Notes: a model not told the origin generated them from the sequence alone. 64,000 nucleotides of DNA from Clostridia bacterium (GCA_910575245.1 CAJTEN010000001.1:372001-436000); one strand, 5' to 3'; shown: positions 42,547-52,337, counted from the stretch's first letter. Numbers and translations: made by a program.

Positions 42547-43242
42547 ATGAAAGCAGAAGCAAAATCAAAAAAACTTTCAATAGTAATTCCTTGCTACAAT
42601 GAGGAAAACCATATCACGGCGCTTGTTGAAAAAGTCCTTCAGTCACCGATAAAAGATAAGGAGATTATCGTTGTTGACGATTGCTCAACAGACAATACCC
42701 GGACCGTGCTTGAGGATAAGATAAAACCTCTCGTAAGCAAGATAATCTATCATGAAAAAAATGGCGGGAAGGGGGCGGCCCTTCGGACGGGCTTTAAGGC
42801 AGCAACGGGTGATGTAGTCATTATTCAGGATGCGGATCTCGAGTATGACCCGATGGAATATCCGAAAGTAGTCAATCCTATTTTTGAAGGGAAAGCAAGA
42901 GTTGTTTATGGCTCACGGTTCCTTAACCAGAAGCGCAAAGGATATTTGGCAAACAGGCTGGCAAATTTTGTTCTTACAAAGTTTTCCAATTTTTTCACAC
43001 ACCAAAAACTTACGGATATGGAGACCTGCTATAAAGCATTTAAAAGGGACATTATCCAGTCTATTGATATCCATGAAAATCGTTTTGGGTTTGAGCCTGA
43101 AATTACAGCAAAAATTTCAAAAAAACGCATAAGAATACATGAAGTCCCCATCTCTTATTGCCCGAGAACAAACGAAGACGGAAAAAAGATTGGGATTAAG
43201 GATGGGGTGCGTGCTCTTTATGTTATCTGGAGATACCGTTGA
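42547..43242 (+). CDS. Family 2 glycosyltransferase, DPM1-like without membrane tail
   Basis: 231 aa, GT-A fold: [13 protein letters not shown] at the start, [10 protein letters not shown], and the metal motif QDADLEYDP. It ends after an amphipathic segment with no transmembrane helices, as in the short polyprenol-phosphate mannose/glucose synthases. It probably makes a lipid-phosphate sugar used by one of the adjacent GT-C-like membrane proteins (40932-42305 or 44303-45898). GAAGGAG precedes the ATG. The sugar is not known. Confidence 0.83.
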   Translation: MKAEAKSKKLSIVIPCYNEENHITALVEKVLQSPIKDKEIIVVDDCSTDNTRTVLEDKIKPLVSKIIYHEKNGGKGAALRTGFKAATGDVVIIQDADLEYDPMEYPKVVNPIFEGKARVVYGSRFLNQKRKGYLANRLANFVLTKFSNFFTHQKLTDMETCYKAFKRDIIQSIDIHENRFGFEPEITAKISKKRIRIHEVPISYCPRTNEDGKKIGIKDGVRALYVIWRYR

Positions 43243-43307
43243 TTAAGAAGAGTTTTAGTATTTTGATGGCAGGAAAAGAGAGGCAGGCGTAGGAGGAGAG
43301 GTATAGG

Positions 43308-44237
43308 ATGAAAAGAGTATTGGTAACAGGCGGAGCCGGATTTCTCGGATCCCATTTATGTGACAGGCTGATTAAAGAAGGAAATGATGTTATTTGCGTG
43401 GATAATCTTTTTACGGGAAGCAAGGATAATATCAGACATCTCTTGTCAAATCCTTATTTTGAATTTATTCGTCATGATATAACGGAACCTCTTTATGTTG
43501 AGGTTGACCAGATTTATAATCTGGCGTGCCCTGCAAGTCCGGTGCATTATCAATATAATCCTATCAAAACGGCTAAGACAAGTATACATGGCGCTTTGAA
43601 TATGCTGGGTCTGGCGAAGCGTGTCAGGGCACGGATTCTTCAGGCGAGCACATCAGAGGTTTACGGAGACCCAGAGATTCATCCGCAGCCAGAGACATAT
43701 CGTGGATGCGTGAATCCGATAGGGCTCCGTTCCTGCTATGATGAGGGAAAACGAATGGCGGAAACGCTCTTTTTTGACTATTATCGACAGCACAAGGTTG
43801 ACATTCGTGTTATCCGTATTTTTAATACATATGGTCCTCGGATGAATCAGAATGATGGGCGGGTGGTTTCGAATTTTATCGTTCAGGCACTTAGGGGTAA
43901 CGACATTACAATATATGGCGACGGAAAACAGACCAGAAGCTTTTGCTATGTGGATGATTTGATTGACGGGATGATACGGATGATGAATTGCGAGGATTTT
44001 ATCGGTCCTGTCAATATCGGTAACCCGGGCGAATTTACTATGTTAGAATTGGCGCAGAAGATTATAGATATGACCGGATCGAAATCTGAATTGGTTTATG
44101 AGCCTTTGCCAAGTGATGATCCGGCGCAAAGGCGGCCAGTGATTGATCTGGCAAAAGAAAAACTGGATTGGAATCCGACGGTTGCATTGGATGAAGGACT
44201 TAAAAAAACGATAGAGTATTTTAGAGAGGTAATTTAA
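43308..44237 (+). CDS. uxs: UDP-glucuronate decarboxylase (UDP-xylose synthase)
   Basis: 309 aa, extended SDR. Besides [10 protein letters not shown] and the Y-x3-K pair in [11 protein letters not shown], it has the signature [13 protein letters not shown] and the [16 protein letters not shown] [11 protein letters not shown], which mark UXS enzymes. It converts UDP-glucuronic acid to UDP-xylose. A UDP-glucose dehydrogenase to feed it is not in the window. It is set between a DPM-like transferase and a membrane protein, so xylose may be part of the extracellular decoration. GGAGGAGAGG lies before the ATG. Confidence 0.88.
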   Translation: MKRVLVTGGAGFLGSHLCDRLIKEGNDVICVDNLFTGSKDNIRHLLSNPYFEFIRHDITEPLYVEVDQIYNLACPASPVHYQYNPIKTAKTSIHGALNMLGLAKRVRARILQASTSEVYGDPEIHPQPETYRGCVNPIGLRSCYDEGKRMAETLFFDYYRQHKVDIRVIRIFNTYGPRMNQNDGRVVSNFIVQALRGNDITIYGDGKQTRSFCYVDDLIDGMIRMMNCEDFIGPVNIGNPGEFTMLELAQKIIDMTGSKSELVYEPLPSDDPAQRRPVIDLAKEKLDWNPTVALDEGLKKTIEYFREVI

Positions 44238-44302
44238 TTTACACAATGGGTATGTAATTTAGATTATGATGGGAGAATGAATTACAGAAGGGAAATATAT
44301 CA

Positions 44303-45898
44303 ATGCAAGTTGATGCAATGAGGTCTGGGAATAGGCAGGCGGCGAAGAAAAGTTATTTGTATCGTAATCTATGCAGTGGGTTTATAATTGCGATATTGGC
44401 ATTGTTTTTATTTTTATTGCGTTATGATGTTCCATTATATGGCGATGATTTGGGCGGATTAGTGGCCAATAATCCTGACAGTACTTATATAGATGATCGT
44501 ATTGTGGAGGGCGAGTGCACATTAGATTTGGACTTTTCTGTAAGTAACAGCTGGGAGAAATTGACTTATGCATATCTTATGTGGAACGGCAGAGTAGTAA
44601 CTAAATTAGTGACACCGTTAGTCCGCGTCATTTTTTCATTGCCTGACGGAATGAATTGGGTACTGTTTAGCCTTTACACTACGGTATTTTTGCTTTTTCT
44701 GCATCTGATGGCAGTTTGTATTATCTGCGGAAGCTTTAAAGAAGGAATAAGGAATCCGGCAGTGGTTTTGTTGACGGCAATCCTAATCTTTTATCTTCCG
44801 AGTTATTCTTATGCCTATATGACAAGGCTTATCATGTATACTTTTACCAATATCTATGTGGTATCGGTGATACTGTATCTGGCATTTTATGTAGTAATCA
44901 GGCGGGTGTATGTGAACCGTGCTGATTTGCGGGCGGAGGGCAGGACAGACAGCGGAAGATATGGCTTGCAGACAGCGGAGGCGTCAGGTACAGAGACAGC
45001 GCTTACGGGTAAGAGACTTGTCGGAATCAACTTGCTGGGTCTGTTGGCAGGACTATCACACGAGGCTTACGGAGTGATATTCGGAATGGTGCTGCTGACA
45101 CAACTGGCCAGGTTTTGGCTTGTAAGCCATCGAAAGATATCTATTCGTTATTTGTTTATGTATGCCGGTTATTTCGTCGGGTTCTGCATTTGCTTCTTTG
45201 CACCGGGGAATTTTAACCGTGCGCAGCAGAGCCATGAGTCTACATTGTATACGGTGCCATTGACTGAGCGGCTGTTCAATAGTATCTATATCCATGCATT
45301 TGTAGCTTATAAGGTCTGGATCCTTCCGGCCATAGTCCTCCCGCTCCTTATTATCCTTCTGGCAGTGCTGATTAGGAAGAAAATCCTGACTGTAAAAGAT
45401 ATCCTTATGGCATTCCTGAACAATCTGGAGTGGTTTGCAGGATTTGCAATGTCTGCGATAACCTGGGGATTAGTCGCGCGGGTGGTTAATTATGGTATGC
45501 TGGCGGCAAACGTGATACTGGTCATCGGTGTTACCAGGATACTTCGCGAATTGTGGATACATGCGGCGGGCAGGATGATGGAAGGAGACCGAATGCTTGA
45601 GAGAGTACATATGGCAGCGGCCGGACTCAGTGCGGCAGTGGTTGTGTTTATGGCTGTATGCAATTATGCAGATATGTCAGCGGTCCATCAAGTTGCGAAT
45701 GAGTGGCGCGGCAATCTGTATCTTGCGCGGAAGGTTGGAATGGAAGAAGTCTTGATGCCGGCTTATCCGGAAGGACTGGATTCACGGTTTTATGATCTGA
45801 ATGCCATTAACAGCCAGGGAAGATATGATAAAATAGCGTGCCGGATTGTGTATGGAACACATGTTGTGATTGGAGAGGCAGAAGGGAACGCAGAGTGA
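44303..45898 (+). CDS. Multi-pass membrane protein, DUF6056-like
   Basis: 531 aa with about 10-11 membrane segments. The first outer loop has VPLYGDDLGGLVANN, an acidic pair after the first helix as in DUF6056 and related GT-C-like proteins. A polar, Glu/Arg-rich loop near residues 205-235 interrupts the middle. The role is probably glycan-related, given the preceding polyprenol-type GT2 and UXS genes, but no reaction can be stated. The stop TGA overlaps a possible GTG start of the next small frame. GAAGGGAA lies nine bases before the ATG. Confidence 0.65.
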   Translation: MQVDAMRSGNRQAAKKSYLYRNLCSGFIIAILALFLFLLRYDVPLYGDDLGGLVANNPDSTYIDDRIVEGECTLDLDFSVSNSWEKLTYAYLMWNGRVVTKLVTPLVRVIFSLPDGMNWVLFSLYTTVFLLFLHLMAVCIICGSFKEGIRNPAVVLLTAILIFYLPSYSYAYMTRLIMYTFTNIYVVSVILYLAFYVVIRRVYVNRADLRAEGRTDSGRYGLQTAEASGTETALTGKRLVGINLLGLLAGLSHEAYGVIFGMVLLTQLARFWLVSHRKISIRYLFMYAGYFVGFCICFFAPGNFNRAQQSHESTLYTVPLTERLFNSIYIHAFVAYKVWILPAIVLPLLIILLAVLIRKKILTVKDILMAFLNNLEWFAGFAMSAITWGLVARVVNYGMLAANVILVIGVTRILRELWIHAAGRMMEGDRMLERVHMAAAGLSAAVVVFMAVCNYADMSAVHQVANEWRGNLYLARKVGMEEVLMPAYPEGLDSRFYDLNAINSQGRYDKIACRIVYGTHVVIGEAEGNAE

Positions 45899-46134
45899 TT
45901 AATAGTGGGTTTATGAAGAAAAAGTTTTCTCAATTACCTATTTTGTTTCCAGACCGGGGTCGCATCAATATGTTCGGTGAAATTGTAAACACCATGAATG
46001 CAGAAAGAACTGAAAAAGGTGAATTTTTCTATGTTTTTTACAGAAGAAAGGGGAATGGAGATAAGAAGAATATTTTAGATGTAAAAGCTTTGGTCGGTGG
46101 GTTTACAAGTCTGGCAAATAAAAAGTACATCTGA
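45895..46134 (+). CDS. Small hypothetical protein or gene remnant
   Basis: 79 codons from GTG 45895, which overlaps the preceding TGA; an alternative ATG is 45913. It reads as plausible protein (KKKFSQLPILFPDRGRINM, KGEFFYVFYRRKG, ALVGGFTSLANKKYI), soluble and basic, but there is no recognised motif and no good ribosome site. It may be the stump of a longer gene left by the same kind of event that truncated the HD gene next to the paralogous small gene at 37178. Confidence 0.35.
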   Translation: MINSGFMKKKFSQLPILFPDRGRINMFGEIVNTMNAERTEKGEFFYVFYRRKGNGDKKNILDVKALVGGFTSLANKKYI

Positions 46135-46163
46135 AATTTAGCAGATTTTGCTATGTACATATG

Positions 46164-46192
46164 TTGTGACTTGGATATAATATATTTATATA
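46164..46192 (+). promoter_or_regulatory. Possible sigma-A promoter for the second small paralogue
   Basis: TTGTGA at 46164-46169 and, after 17 bp, TATATA at 46187-46192; with 19 bp TATAAT is reached. The area is very AT-rich, so several -10 registers are possible. The gene at 46219 lies just downstream. Confidence 0.42.
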
Positions 46193-46218
46193 ATTGTTGT
46201 GATAATATGAGGTGGCAT

Positions 46219-46584
46219 ATGGGTATTAGAATCGGGATAGAAGACTTAGTTGCAAATGCACTGATAGAGATGGTGGATAATGATGAAAACAACCGGGAAG
46301 TAACATATAAGCAGTTGGATGAATATGGTGCAGTTGTGATTGATACGTTAAATGCGAAGAATGAAGAAGCTGTATTGATCATATCGAAGGAAAGGACAAA
46401 CGCTTTTCTTCATGATTATTCGGATTTTTTCCAAGTCAGAATGAATGCGCACAATGAGAAATGCATTGCCTTAATAGAGGGTAAGACAACAGATGAACTC
46501 AGAAAATTATTTAGAGGGTATCTGTCATTGGATATGCTGATGGCTTTTATAAGCGAACATTCATTACAGGCTTTAGGCATTTGA
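46219..46584 (+). CDS. Small protein of unknown function, copy 2 of a paralogous pair
   Basis: 121 aa from ATG 46219, with GAGGTGG ahead; the frame is open from 46153, but the start matches that of its paralogue at 37178-37540. Shared features include IEDLVANALIEMV, LDEYGAVVIDTL, and a strand VLIISKERT, with the end HSLQALGI parallel to SPKEALGV. Function is unknown. It is the last gene before a strong terminator, and like its relative it stands among fragments (45895-46134) at a cassette border. A regulatory or mobile-cargo role is possible, but nothing in the sequence proves it. Confidence 0.7.
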   Translation: MGIRIGIEDLVANALIEMVDNDENNREVTYKQLDEYGAVVIDTLNAKNEEAVLIISKERTNAFLHDYSDFFQVRMNAHNEKCIALIEGKTTDELRKLFRGYLSLDMLMAFISEHSLQALGI

Positions 46585-46615
46585 CAGCGGAAATTTCATA
46601 GAGATAAGGAAAAGT

Positions 46616-46643
46616 AAAAAGGCGCCGATTCAGGCGCCTTTTT
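46616..46643 (+). terminator. Rho-independent terminator closing the glycan operons
   Basis: AAAAAGGCGCC and GGCGCCTTTTT pair perfectly around the loop GATTCA, giving a GC-rich stem followed by a T-run. It lies 31 bp after the small gene at 46219-46584. From 46644 to 46869 I see only a weak 63-codon frame that does not look like a gene. Confidence 0.92.
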
Positions 46644-46869
46644 CGTATATGTGCAGATTGGAAATGAATCGGTTCTTTTCAAGGAAGGATTCTATACTGA
46701 TACAGTGGACCATAAATTCTCCAGGCTGTGATTTTCTATATTGTAATGCAGAAGCATATTATCAAGGGAATTGCGGCAGGAGCGGTAAAGGGCTGAGAAG
46801 GGAAAACTGGCTTTGCAGTAAATGCAAAGTCCTGGGCTGAACTGTTACAGAAAATGACATAACTTTCTA

Positions 46870-46898
46870 CTGGCAATAATCCAAAATCGTGTTATTAT
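46870..46898 (+). promoter_or_regulatory. Probable sigma-A promoter of the glucosaminidase gene
   Basis: CTGGCA at 46870-46875, a 17-bp spacer and TATTAT at 46893-46898. Transcription would begin close to 46905 and leave a leader of about 130 nt before the ATG at 47036. Confidence 0.5.
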
Positions 46899-46908
46899 GG
46901 TAAATATC

Positions 46909-46939
46909 GTAACAAGTAAGCCGTTGGCTTTCCTGTTAC
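46909..46939 (+). promoter_or_regulatory. Stem-loop at the 5' end of the glucosaminidase mRNA
   Basis: GTAACAAGTAAGCC (46909-46922) can pair with GGCTTTCCTGTTAC (46926-46939) at 12 of 14 positions around GTT. It has no T-run, and it starts almost at the predicted transcription start, so it may stabilise the message or be an operator. It does not match a riboswitch that I recognise. Confidence 0.45.
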
Positions 46940-47035
46940 TATGCGTCATAAATTTTTTCATAAGATATTACTGAGGATATTTCTGCAGACATTTACTGTA
47001 TTGATTTTGTATGCACGCGAAAGGAGTTAGTGTTG

Positions 47036-50000
47036 ATGAAGCAAAAGGGTTATTCTGTAACATATCGGTGGCTGGCATTCCTCTTATGTCTTGCATTGTG
47101 CATGGGAAGCAGCCCCATGCAGGCGTATGCAGCGGGAATGGACATAACCGTCACAGAAGCCGGGCCGGGCAGCAGCGATGTTATGGCCGGCGGTGACTAT
47201 GAGCCTCATACCGATTATGATAATTCGTCTCCTGAAAAGGATACTATAAACGATAACACGGATACAGAGGCCGTCTCCGGCAATGATACCGACGATGATG
47301 GAAATGCCGCAGACAGCACAGAAGATACGGAAGATACAGAAGATGAAGATACGGATGCCGGAGACGCCCCGGAAGATGTGGTTCCTCCGTCGGATGATTC
47401 CGATGCAGAGTCTCCTGACGGATCCGATAACGGCACAGAGTCTGTTTCAGAGAACGATCTGGCCGCTGTCTCCGGCAACGATCTTCAGTCTGTCTCCGAA
47501 AATACTCTGGATGAGGATCTGCAGGCCCGGATTGATGCCGCCGAAGAAGCCTTCGGGCGTCTTCTTGGCGGGAAGGACCTGATGGCCTTACTCTATCACA
47601 CAGATACCTACAGCGCCCGCCGTGAACCCAGAGAGAGCAGCGAGAGTACGGCAATGCTTGAGACAGGGCAGACTCTTTATATATGCGGTATCAGAATCAC
47701 GGAAGAAGATGTATGGTATGAGACGCAGTTCTTTGTGAACGGTGCGGAAGGCACAGGTTACGTGCAGAGTTACTATCTGGCATATGCCGACGAGGACTGG
47801 CTTGCCTGGGAGAAGGAGTATCTGGTTCCCATTCTGGAATCGGGGGAAGCTTACAGATTCTCCGCGTACGGCATGTCATCTTACTCCAGGATGCCTTATG
47901 CCATCGACACATCTGACATCGCCGCCTTTCCGGGATCGTATCAGAGCGAAATTCGGAGCTTGAAGAACGCGCACCCGAACTGGACTTTCGTGCCTATGAA
48001 GACAGGCCTGGATTTCAATACGGCAGTGTCAAGTGAGATGGGGGACAAGAGTCTGATCCAGAATTTGGCAAGTAATGCGTCAAAGGGGTGGGTGGGTGAT
48101 CCGTGTCCCACTGAGAGCGGATGGTATTATGCCACGAAACCCGCAGTATCTTATCATATGGATCCCAGGAATTTCCTGACGGAGACTTATATCTTCCAAT
48201 TTGAGCAGTTGACCTTTAATGCCTCCTATCACACACAGTCGGCGGTGCAGACGTTCCTGAACGGAACCTTTATGAAAGGGGTTCTGCCGGATGATTCGGC
48301 CGGACGCACTTATGCGCAGGCATTCTATGAGATTGGGAAGAACAGGAAACTGAGCCCGATCCATCTGGCGTCACGCGTCTATCAGGAACAGGGGCAGGGA
48401 AACTCCGGCCTGATCTCCGGCACCTATCCGGGGTATGAGGGATATTATAATTTTTTCAATGTAGGCGTCAATGGCTCTTCCACGGCAGAGAAGATCGTAA
48501 AGGGTTTGACCTATGCGAAAGCGCAAGGCTGGAACACACGCTATAAATCTCTGGAAGGCGGTGCGGCCACAATCGGGAATAACTATATCCTGAAATATCA
48601 GGATACCATATATCTGGAGAAATTCAATGTGGACAAGAACAGCCCTTACGGCGTCTACAATCATCAGTACATGCAGAATATTCAGGCTCCTGCCAGCGAA
48701 TCCTCCAGTACAAGGCGGATGTATGCCAATGCCGGTTCTCTGGATTCTGCTTTCGTGTTCAAAATTCCGGTCTACAACAATATGCCGGATGAGGTTTATT
48801 ATCCTACACTGCGTCTGAATAAGACGAGCATGACGCTGGACTGGAGCAGTGAGAGCGACTGCAGGAATGGACAGCAGTTAAAGCTGTATGTGGACGATGT
48901 TGAAGTGGATCCTGCCGGAGCGGCCTGGAAGAGCAGCGATACCTCCCTGGTAACGGTGCAGGACGGGCTGGTAAGACTGGCAGGGGCAAAGAACGGGGAG
49001 CCAAGGGAAACCGGAGAGGCTGTCATCACAGCTTCCTACCAGGAGGTGGAGATATCCTGCAAGGTTAAGGTGGTGATTTCTCTTCAGAAAATCGAACTCG
49101 ACAGGACAGAAATCGTACTCCGACGTGGGGATACAGTGGTACAGGATGAAACGGGTTTAAGTGAGGATGAAAAAGCGGAGAACACAGATACGGCATTATT
49201 GCAGCTTACTTTTGACCCGGAAGATACCACATCCGATAAGACGGTTACCTGGACTTCTTCCAATACGAAAGTTGCGAAGGTGACAGTGGATCCTTCCTCT
49301 ACGGCAGAGGCGCCGAAAGCCGTGGTGACCGCGGTGGGTAAGGGCGAGGCGGTGATTACTGCCAAAGCCTCCAAAGCAGGCAGTCCGGTTAAGACGGCTG
49401 CCTGTACGGTCACGGTGAAAGCGCCGATCTATCAGATTGCTCTTACGAATCCCAATGTGGAGGAGACGGATGCACCGGAGCGGACGCTGCTCCTTGCCGG
49501 ACAGAGCGTCAATCTGGCGGCAGAGTACTGGCCGAAGGATACGACGTCAGATACCCAGGTGTCATGGAGCAGTTCCGATGAGACGGTTGCCAGGGTCACG
49601 GACGGAAGGGTGGAAGCTCTGGCCAGAGGGACGGCAGTGATTACGGCCAGAGTGGCCGGATGTGAACAGGGATATACGGCACAACATACCGTTGTGGTGG
49701 GAGAATGCAAAGTCATTTTTATGAAGGCAGACGGCAGCAGTGTTTTGAAGGAACAGAAGGTATTCTATGGAGACAGATTGACTGCCCGGGACTTCCCGGA
49801 TGAGGAGACGGTACCCGACAGCCTTTTCATCGGATGGTATACCGGTCGGAACGGTACCGGAAGACAGTTCGATGAGACGATGGCGGTATATCAGCAGGAG
49901 ACGGTCCTGTACCCCTATTATGAGGAGCAGGGCAAAGGCTTCTATGTGCTTCCTGTGGGAGACCAGACCTATACCGGCAGTGCGATCAAGCCTGTTGTGC

Positions 50001-51979
50001 ATGTATATGATAGTGTGACTGGCCAGGACGGAAGCATGGAACTGACTGAACTGGTATTGAACAAGGATTATACCGTATCCTACAAGAATAATAAGAATGT
50101 CAACACAGAGGGTAAGCCGGTGCCGCAGATCACTGTTAAGGGCAAGGGGAACTATACCGGAACGGAATCGGTGTATTTCCGTATTGTGCCGAAGGCGCTG
50201 ACGGATACGGATATCACTGCCGATAACATTACGGTGGCGTACAGCGGCAGGACGGTCAAGAGCGCCCCGGTGGTATATCGTGACGGAAAGAAGCTTAAGA
50301 AGAATACGGACTACACGGTAACCTATCCCCAGACGGGAACAGGCGCCTATCAGACTGCGGGTACTTATCCGGTTAAGATAACAGGCAAGGGCGGCTATAC
50401 CGGAACGGTCACGGTCTATGAGACGATCACGCAGAAGATATTGATGAGTAAAGTCACCATAGCGAAAATTCCGAATCAGGCCTACCGCAACGACCTGGTT
50501 GACCAGGAGAACGGAATCGGCATCATGCCGGCGGAAGGCCTGAAGGTGACTTACAAGGGGCAGGCGCTTGACGAGAGCACAGACGGCGGTGCCACAGGCG
50601 ACTATGTCGTTTCCTACGGGAACAATACCGCGGTCGGAACAGCTACGGCCACGGTCACTGCGGTGGAGGGAAGCGGTTATGCCGGCAGTAAGAGCATTAC
50701 CTATAAGATTGTGGGAACGTCTATTGCCAAAGCAAAAGTGGAGGGACTGGAGGAGAAAGAATATACTGGCCGGGAGGAGGACGTAAAGCAGGCATCCGGT
50801 TCTTACAGGCTGGTGCTAGATGACCGGGAACTGACGGAAAGCACAGACGGCGGCGTGACAGGAGATTACGTGGTGTCTTATTCAGGCATTTCCAGGGCAG
50901 GGACAGCAAAGATCCTGTTCCAGGGGATCAATGAGTACACCGGAAAAGTTACAAAGACATACAAGATAACGAAGTGCCGGCTTGCTTCGGAGGAGAACGG
51001 GATCAACCCCGCCTTCGGGCTGCAATATTATACGCAGGATGCGCCGGGGCAGCGCCGGCCGATAACGGATCTGTCACAGATCACTACACCTTATGTGAAA
51101 GGCGGCAGCAAGCCTGTGATAGTGCTGACTTTTCAGGGGAGAGAATTGATACAGGGTCAGGATTATACGGTTAAATATTCGAATCATAATATGGTAGCGG
51201 CTCCTTCGGGTTCCGAAGCGCAGTCCGGAAGTAAACTTCCGAAGATTACAGTGACAGGCAAAGGGAATTTCCAGGGGACGATAACAGGGTTCTTTGAAAT
51301 CACCGACGGACAGATGGCGCAGGACAACGGCAAGCTGGCCATGACAGCCAAAGACGTAGTATATAAGAACAAAACCAATGCGTATAAGGGCACGGTAACG
51401 CTGACCGACTGCAACGGCGCGAAGCTTTCGGCAGGCAAGGATTATGACAGAAATCTTGCATATACTTACGCGGAAGATGCATACGTCTATGCGGAAAGTG
51501 ACGGATCTGACGGAAATGTTGGAAATACGGAAAGCAAAGAATATGACGATAGTGTCATATTGAGAAAAGCCGGATCCACGGTGGAAGCAAATGATATTCC
51601 CACAGCCGGAACCGCTATCCGTGTCACGGCACACGGTACAGGATTCTACGCGGGAGACGGGGCGGCGGAGATCTCTGCGGTATACAGAATTGTGAAAGCG
51701 GATATTTCGAAGGCTAAGGCCAGGGTGCAGGCAAAGGAATACCGGAACGGACATCCGGTAACATTGACGGAAGAAGACCTGGAGATTACCATGAGCGGCA
51801 GCACGGAACCCCTGCAATACGGTGTGGATTATACAATTGACGAAAGTACCTATGCAAAGAACCAGAACAAGGGCAAGGCGGCTGTCACGATACGGGGGCT
51901 GGGCAATTACGGAGGTGAGAAGAAGGTCACATTCACGATAGGGGCCAAACTTCTGGTGTGGTGGAAGAATCTTTTCTGA
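47036..51979 (+). CDS. Giant secreted glucosaminidase with Ig-like and repeat domains
   Basis: 1647 aa from ATG 47036 (AAAGGAG nine bases ahead; GTG 47030 and TTG 47033 are less likely). The signal peptide ends near AYA-AG (about residue 32). An acidic, Ser/Asp-rich linker to residue 165 carries repeats such as AVSGND and SVSEND. An SH3-like stretch (about 205-255) precedes a glucosaminidase domain (about 300-555, SPIHLASRVYQEQGQG with the probable catalytic Glu near 451). Then come Big_2-type Ig folds (about 585-890), an InlB-type repeat with LFIGWYTG (about 890-963), and many YTG-type beta repeats to the end (DYTVSY, GKGNYTGT). It should cut or remodel peptidoglycan at the surface. There is no LPxTG or membrane anchor. 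Confidence 0.85.
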   Translation: MKQKGYSVTYRWLAFLLCLALCMGSSPMQAYAAGMDITVTEAGPGSSDVMAGGDYEPHTDYDNSSPEKDTINDNTDTEAVSGNDTDDDGNAADSTEDTEDTEDEDTDAGDAPEDVVPPSDDSDAESPDGSDNGTESVSENDLAAVSGNDLQSVSENTLDEDLQARIDAAEEAFGRLLGGKDLMALLYHTDTYSARREPRESSESTAMLETGQTLYICGIRITEEDVWYETQFFVNGAEGTGYVQSYYLAYADEDWLAWEKEYLVPILESGEAYRFSAYGMSSYSRMPYAIDTSDIAAFPGSYQSEIRSLKNAHPNWTFVPMKTGLDFNTAVSSEMGDKSLIQNLASNASKGWVGDPCPTESGWYYATKPAVSYHMDPRNFLTETYIFQFEQLTFNASYHTQSAVQTFLNGTFMKGVLPDDSAGRTYAQAFYEIGKNRKLSPIHLASRVYQEQGQGNSGLISGTYPGYEGYYNFFNVGVNGSSTAEKIVKGLTYAKAQGWNTRYKSLEGGAATIGNNYILKYQDTIYLEKFNVDKNSPYGVYNHQYMQNIQAPASESSSTRRMYANAGSLDSAFVFKIPVYNNMPDEVYYPTLRLNKTSMTLDWSSESDCRNGQQLKLYVDDVEVDPAGAAWKSSDTSLVTVQDGLVRLAGAKNGEPRETGEAVITASYQEVEISCKVKVVISLQKIELDRTEIVLRRGDTVVQDETGLSEDEKAENTDTALLQLTFDPEDTTSDKTVTWTSSNTKVAKVTVDPSSTAEAPKAVVTAVGKGEAVITAKASKAGSPVKTAACTVTVKAPIYQIALTNPNVEETDAPERTLLLAGQSVNLAAEYWPKDTTSDTQVSWSSSDETVARVTDGRVEALARGTAVITARVAGCEQGYTAQHTVVVGECKVIFMKADGSSVLKEQKVFYGDRLTARDFPDEETVPDSLFIGWYTGRNGTGRQFDETMAVYQQETVLYPYYEEQGKGFYVLPVGDQTYTGSAIKPVVHVYDSVTGQDGSMELTELVLNKDYTVSYKNNKNVNTEGKPVPQITVKGKGNYTGTESVYFRIVPKALTDTDITADNITVAYSGRTVKSAPVVYRDGKKLKKNTDYTVTYPQTGTGAYQTAGTYPVKITGKGGYTGTVTVYETITQKILMSKVTIAKIPNQAYRNDLVDQENGIGIMPAEGLKVTYKGQALDESTDGGATGDYVVSYGNNTAVGTATATVTAVEGSGYAGSKSITYKIVGTSIAKAKVEGLEEKEYTGREEDVKQASGSYRLVLDDRELTESTDGGVTGDYVVSYSGISRAGTAKILFQGINEYTGKVTKTYKITKCRLASEENGINPAFGLQYYTQDAPGQRRPITDLSQITTPYVKGGSKPVIVLTFQGRELIQGQDYTVKYSNHNMVAAPSGSEAQSGSKLPKITVTGKGNFQGTITGFFEITDGQMAQDNGKLAMTAKDVVYKNKTNAYKGTVTLTDCNGAKLSAGKDYDRNLAYTYAEDAYVYAESDGSDGNVGNTESKEYDDSVILRKAGSTVEANDIPTAGTAIRVTAHGTGFYAGDGAAEISAVYRIVKADISKAKARVQAKEYRNGHPVTLTEEDLEITMSGSTEPLQYGVDYTIDESTYAKNQNKGKAAVTIRGLGNYGGEKKVTFTIGAKLLVWWKNLF

Positions 51980-52135
51980 AAGGATAATCCGGGACTTCCC
52001 GGGTGTTTCACAGGTGCAGCTTTGTAAAGGAAGAAGCGGAACAGTACACCTTGTAGGCAATTCGCTATTCAATCTAACAGAGCTTGACAAAATAAAGGAA
52101 TAATGTAGCTGGCACCGAAGCATACCATCACAAAT

Positions 52136-52181
52136 AAAAAGTGTAAAGTCTGTTGTTTGACCAAGGACTTTACACTTTTTT
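52136..52181 (+). terminator. Rho-independent terminator after the glucosaminidase gene
   Basis: AAAAAGTGTAAAGTC and GACTTTACACTTTTT are perfect inverted copies of 15 bp around a 15-nt loop, ending in a T-run. It is symmetrical, so it may work in both directions. It lies 157 bp after the stop codon. Confidence 0.9.
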
Positions 52182-52258
52182 GTATAACCATTTCTTTTGA
52201 AATGACACGAACCATTCTTAATTTTTCCTTAAAACACTATACTCTGTAGAACGGACAC

Positions 52259-52287
52259 TTGTGTCATACAATTAGAAATGTTATACT
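52259..52287 (+). promoter_or_regulatory. Sigma-A promoter of the LRR protein gene, with palindrome over the -35
   Basis: TTGTGT at 52259-52264, a 17-bp spacer and TATACT at 52282-52287. The -35 hexamer lies within GACACTTGTGTC (52254-52265), a perfect inverted repeat that could be a repressor or activator site. A weaker pair, TTCTTA (52215) and TATACT (52238), lies upstream. Confidence 0.65.
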
Positions 52288-52337
52288 GACTAAGATATTA
52301 TGTAATTGATGTAAATAAGCACATCAGAGGATCCTAT

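Noticed and set aside
46649-46840. 63-codon open frame after the 46.6-kb terminator
   Set aside because: Starts inside the terminator's downstream flank, lacks a ribosome site and reads as low-quality sequence with scattered Cys; probably chance.
47200-47520. Repeated GAT/GAC-rich stretch in the linker as a CRISPR or tandem DNA repeat
   Set aside because: The repetition is at the amino-acid level (Asp/Ser/Asn motifs) without regular spacing or identical DNA units.
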